Positions 5,529 to 5,755 of a DNA stretch of 5,755 bases are shown here, piece by piece; positions within the stretch are counted from its first letter, which is position 1, and each line of letters starts with the position of its first letter. Origin of the DNA: JAOUEE01 sp051011595 (GTDB lineage Bacteria > Actinomycetota > Acidimicrobiia > Acidimicrobiales > SHLQ01); the NCBI GenBank assembly GCA_051011595.1, contig JBPCTQ010000278.1, positions 1 to 5,755 of the forward strand, in the 5' to 3' direction. The notes beneath the pieces are model-generated. The model did not search any database, was not told the DNA's origin, and worked only from the letters and a program-made list of their open reading frames with translations. Position numbers and translations under genes: made by a program.

Positions 5529-5755
5529 ATGACCACCCCGGCCGGCGACGGCGCGTCCGAGCTGCCCAAGACTTACGAGCCGGCGAAGACCGAACAGCTG
5601 GTCACCGAGCGCTGGGACACGGCTCGGGCGTTCCACGTCGAGCCCGACTCCCCCACCCGCACGGGCGACAACTACAGCATCGTCATCCCCCCTCCCAACG
5701 TGACGGCGGCGCTGCACCTGGGCCACGCCCTCAACAACACCCTGCAGGACGTGCT
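5529..5755 (+). CDS. valS: Valyl-tRNA synthetase, N-terminal part (cut by window end)
   Basis: The first 75 codons plus two bases of a class I valyl-tRNA synthetase, which charges tRNA-Val in the cytoplasm. The complete protein would be roughly 850-900 residues. LPKTYEP (12-18) is the usual opening of ValRS. YSIVIPPPNVT (49-59) then leads into the ATP-binding HIGH-type motif H63-L64-G65-H66, followed by ALNNTLQD (67-74), which is very characteristic of ValRS. The commoner Gly after PPPNVT is Ala60 here. ATG at 5529 is preferred. An in-frame GTG at 5508 exists, but it lies inside the second hairpin, has no ribosome binding site and would precede the -10 box. The gene lies 65 bases after the antiporter, with hairpins and its own promoter between, so it is probably a separate transcription unit. 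Confidence 0.93.
   Translation, partial: MTTPAGDGASELPKTYEPAKTEQLVTERWDTARAFHVEPDSPTRTGDNYSIVIPPPNVTAALHLGHALNNTLQDV

Noticed and set aside
4551..5726. Long minus-strand open frame (391 codons) opposite the antiporter and valS
   Set aside because: It runs antisense through two well-supported genes and through the intergenic hairpins. Its R/P/T-rich translation matches no family, so it is a GC-bias shadow.

Overview
The window is high-GC DNA with strongly GC-biased third codon positions. It reads as an accessory-to-core stretch of an actinomycetote chromosome. The protein styles, the leaderless-looking valS start and the codon use suggest an Acidimicrobiia-like lineage, but this is inference from general look and no rRNA or other decisive marker is present. 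All five supported genes lie on the + strand.

Layout: an AT-rich leader (1-97) carries a candidate promoter and a small inverted repeat. A strong Shine-Dalgarno-like AGGAGG at its left edge points the other way, so a divergent gene probably starts just outside the window. Then come (1) a type I sulfatase-family hydrolase without a signal peptide (98-1663); (2) a small glycine-rich DUF1269-like protein (1721-2266); (3) a SulP/SLC26 anion transporter with a C-terminal STAS domain (2324-4075); and (4) a CPA1-type Na+(K+)/H+ antiporter starting at GTG (4150-5463). Gaps between these are 57, 57 and 74 bases with no convincing terminator, so they could be one transcription unit. Two back-to-back perfect hairpins (5463-5514) follow the antiporter. 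After them begins valS (5529 to the window end, only the first 75 codons), a housekeeping gene with its own probable leaderless promoter.

How the genes could work together: the sulfatase would release sulfate in the cytoplasm and SulP could move sulfate. Alternatively, SulP beside a Na+/H+ antiporter resembles the pairing of Na+-dependent bicarbonate transport with Na+ recycling. The DUF1269-like protein sits between the hydrolase and the transporter and has no assigned function. The most notable oddities are an isoleucine in the sulfatase where the family normally has a substrate-contacting lysine, the four-gene ion/sulfate cassette itself, and the double hairpin abutting the valS -10 element. 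I saw no mobile element, tRNA, rRNA or CRISPR array. No gene-free stretch exceeds 100 bases.
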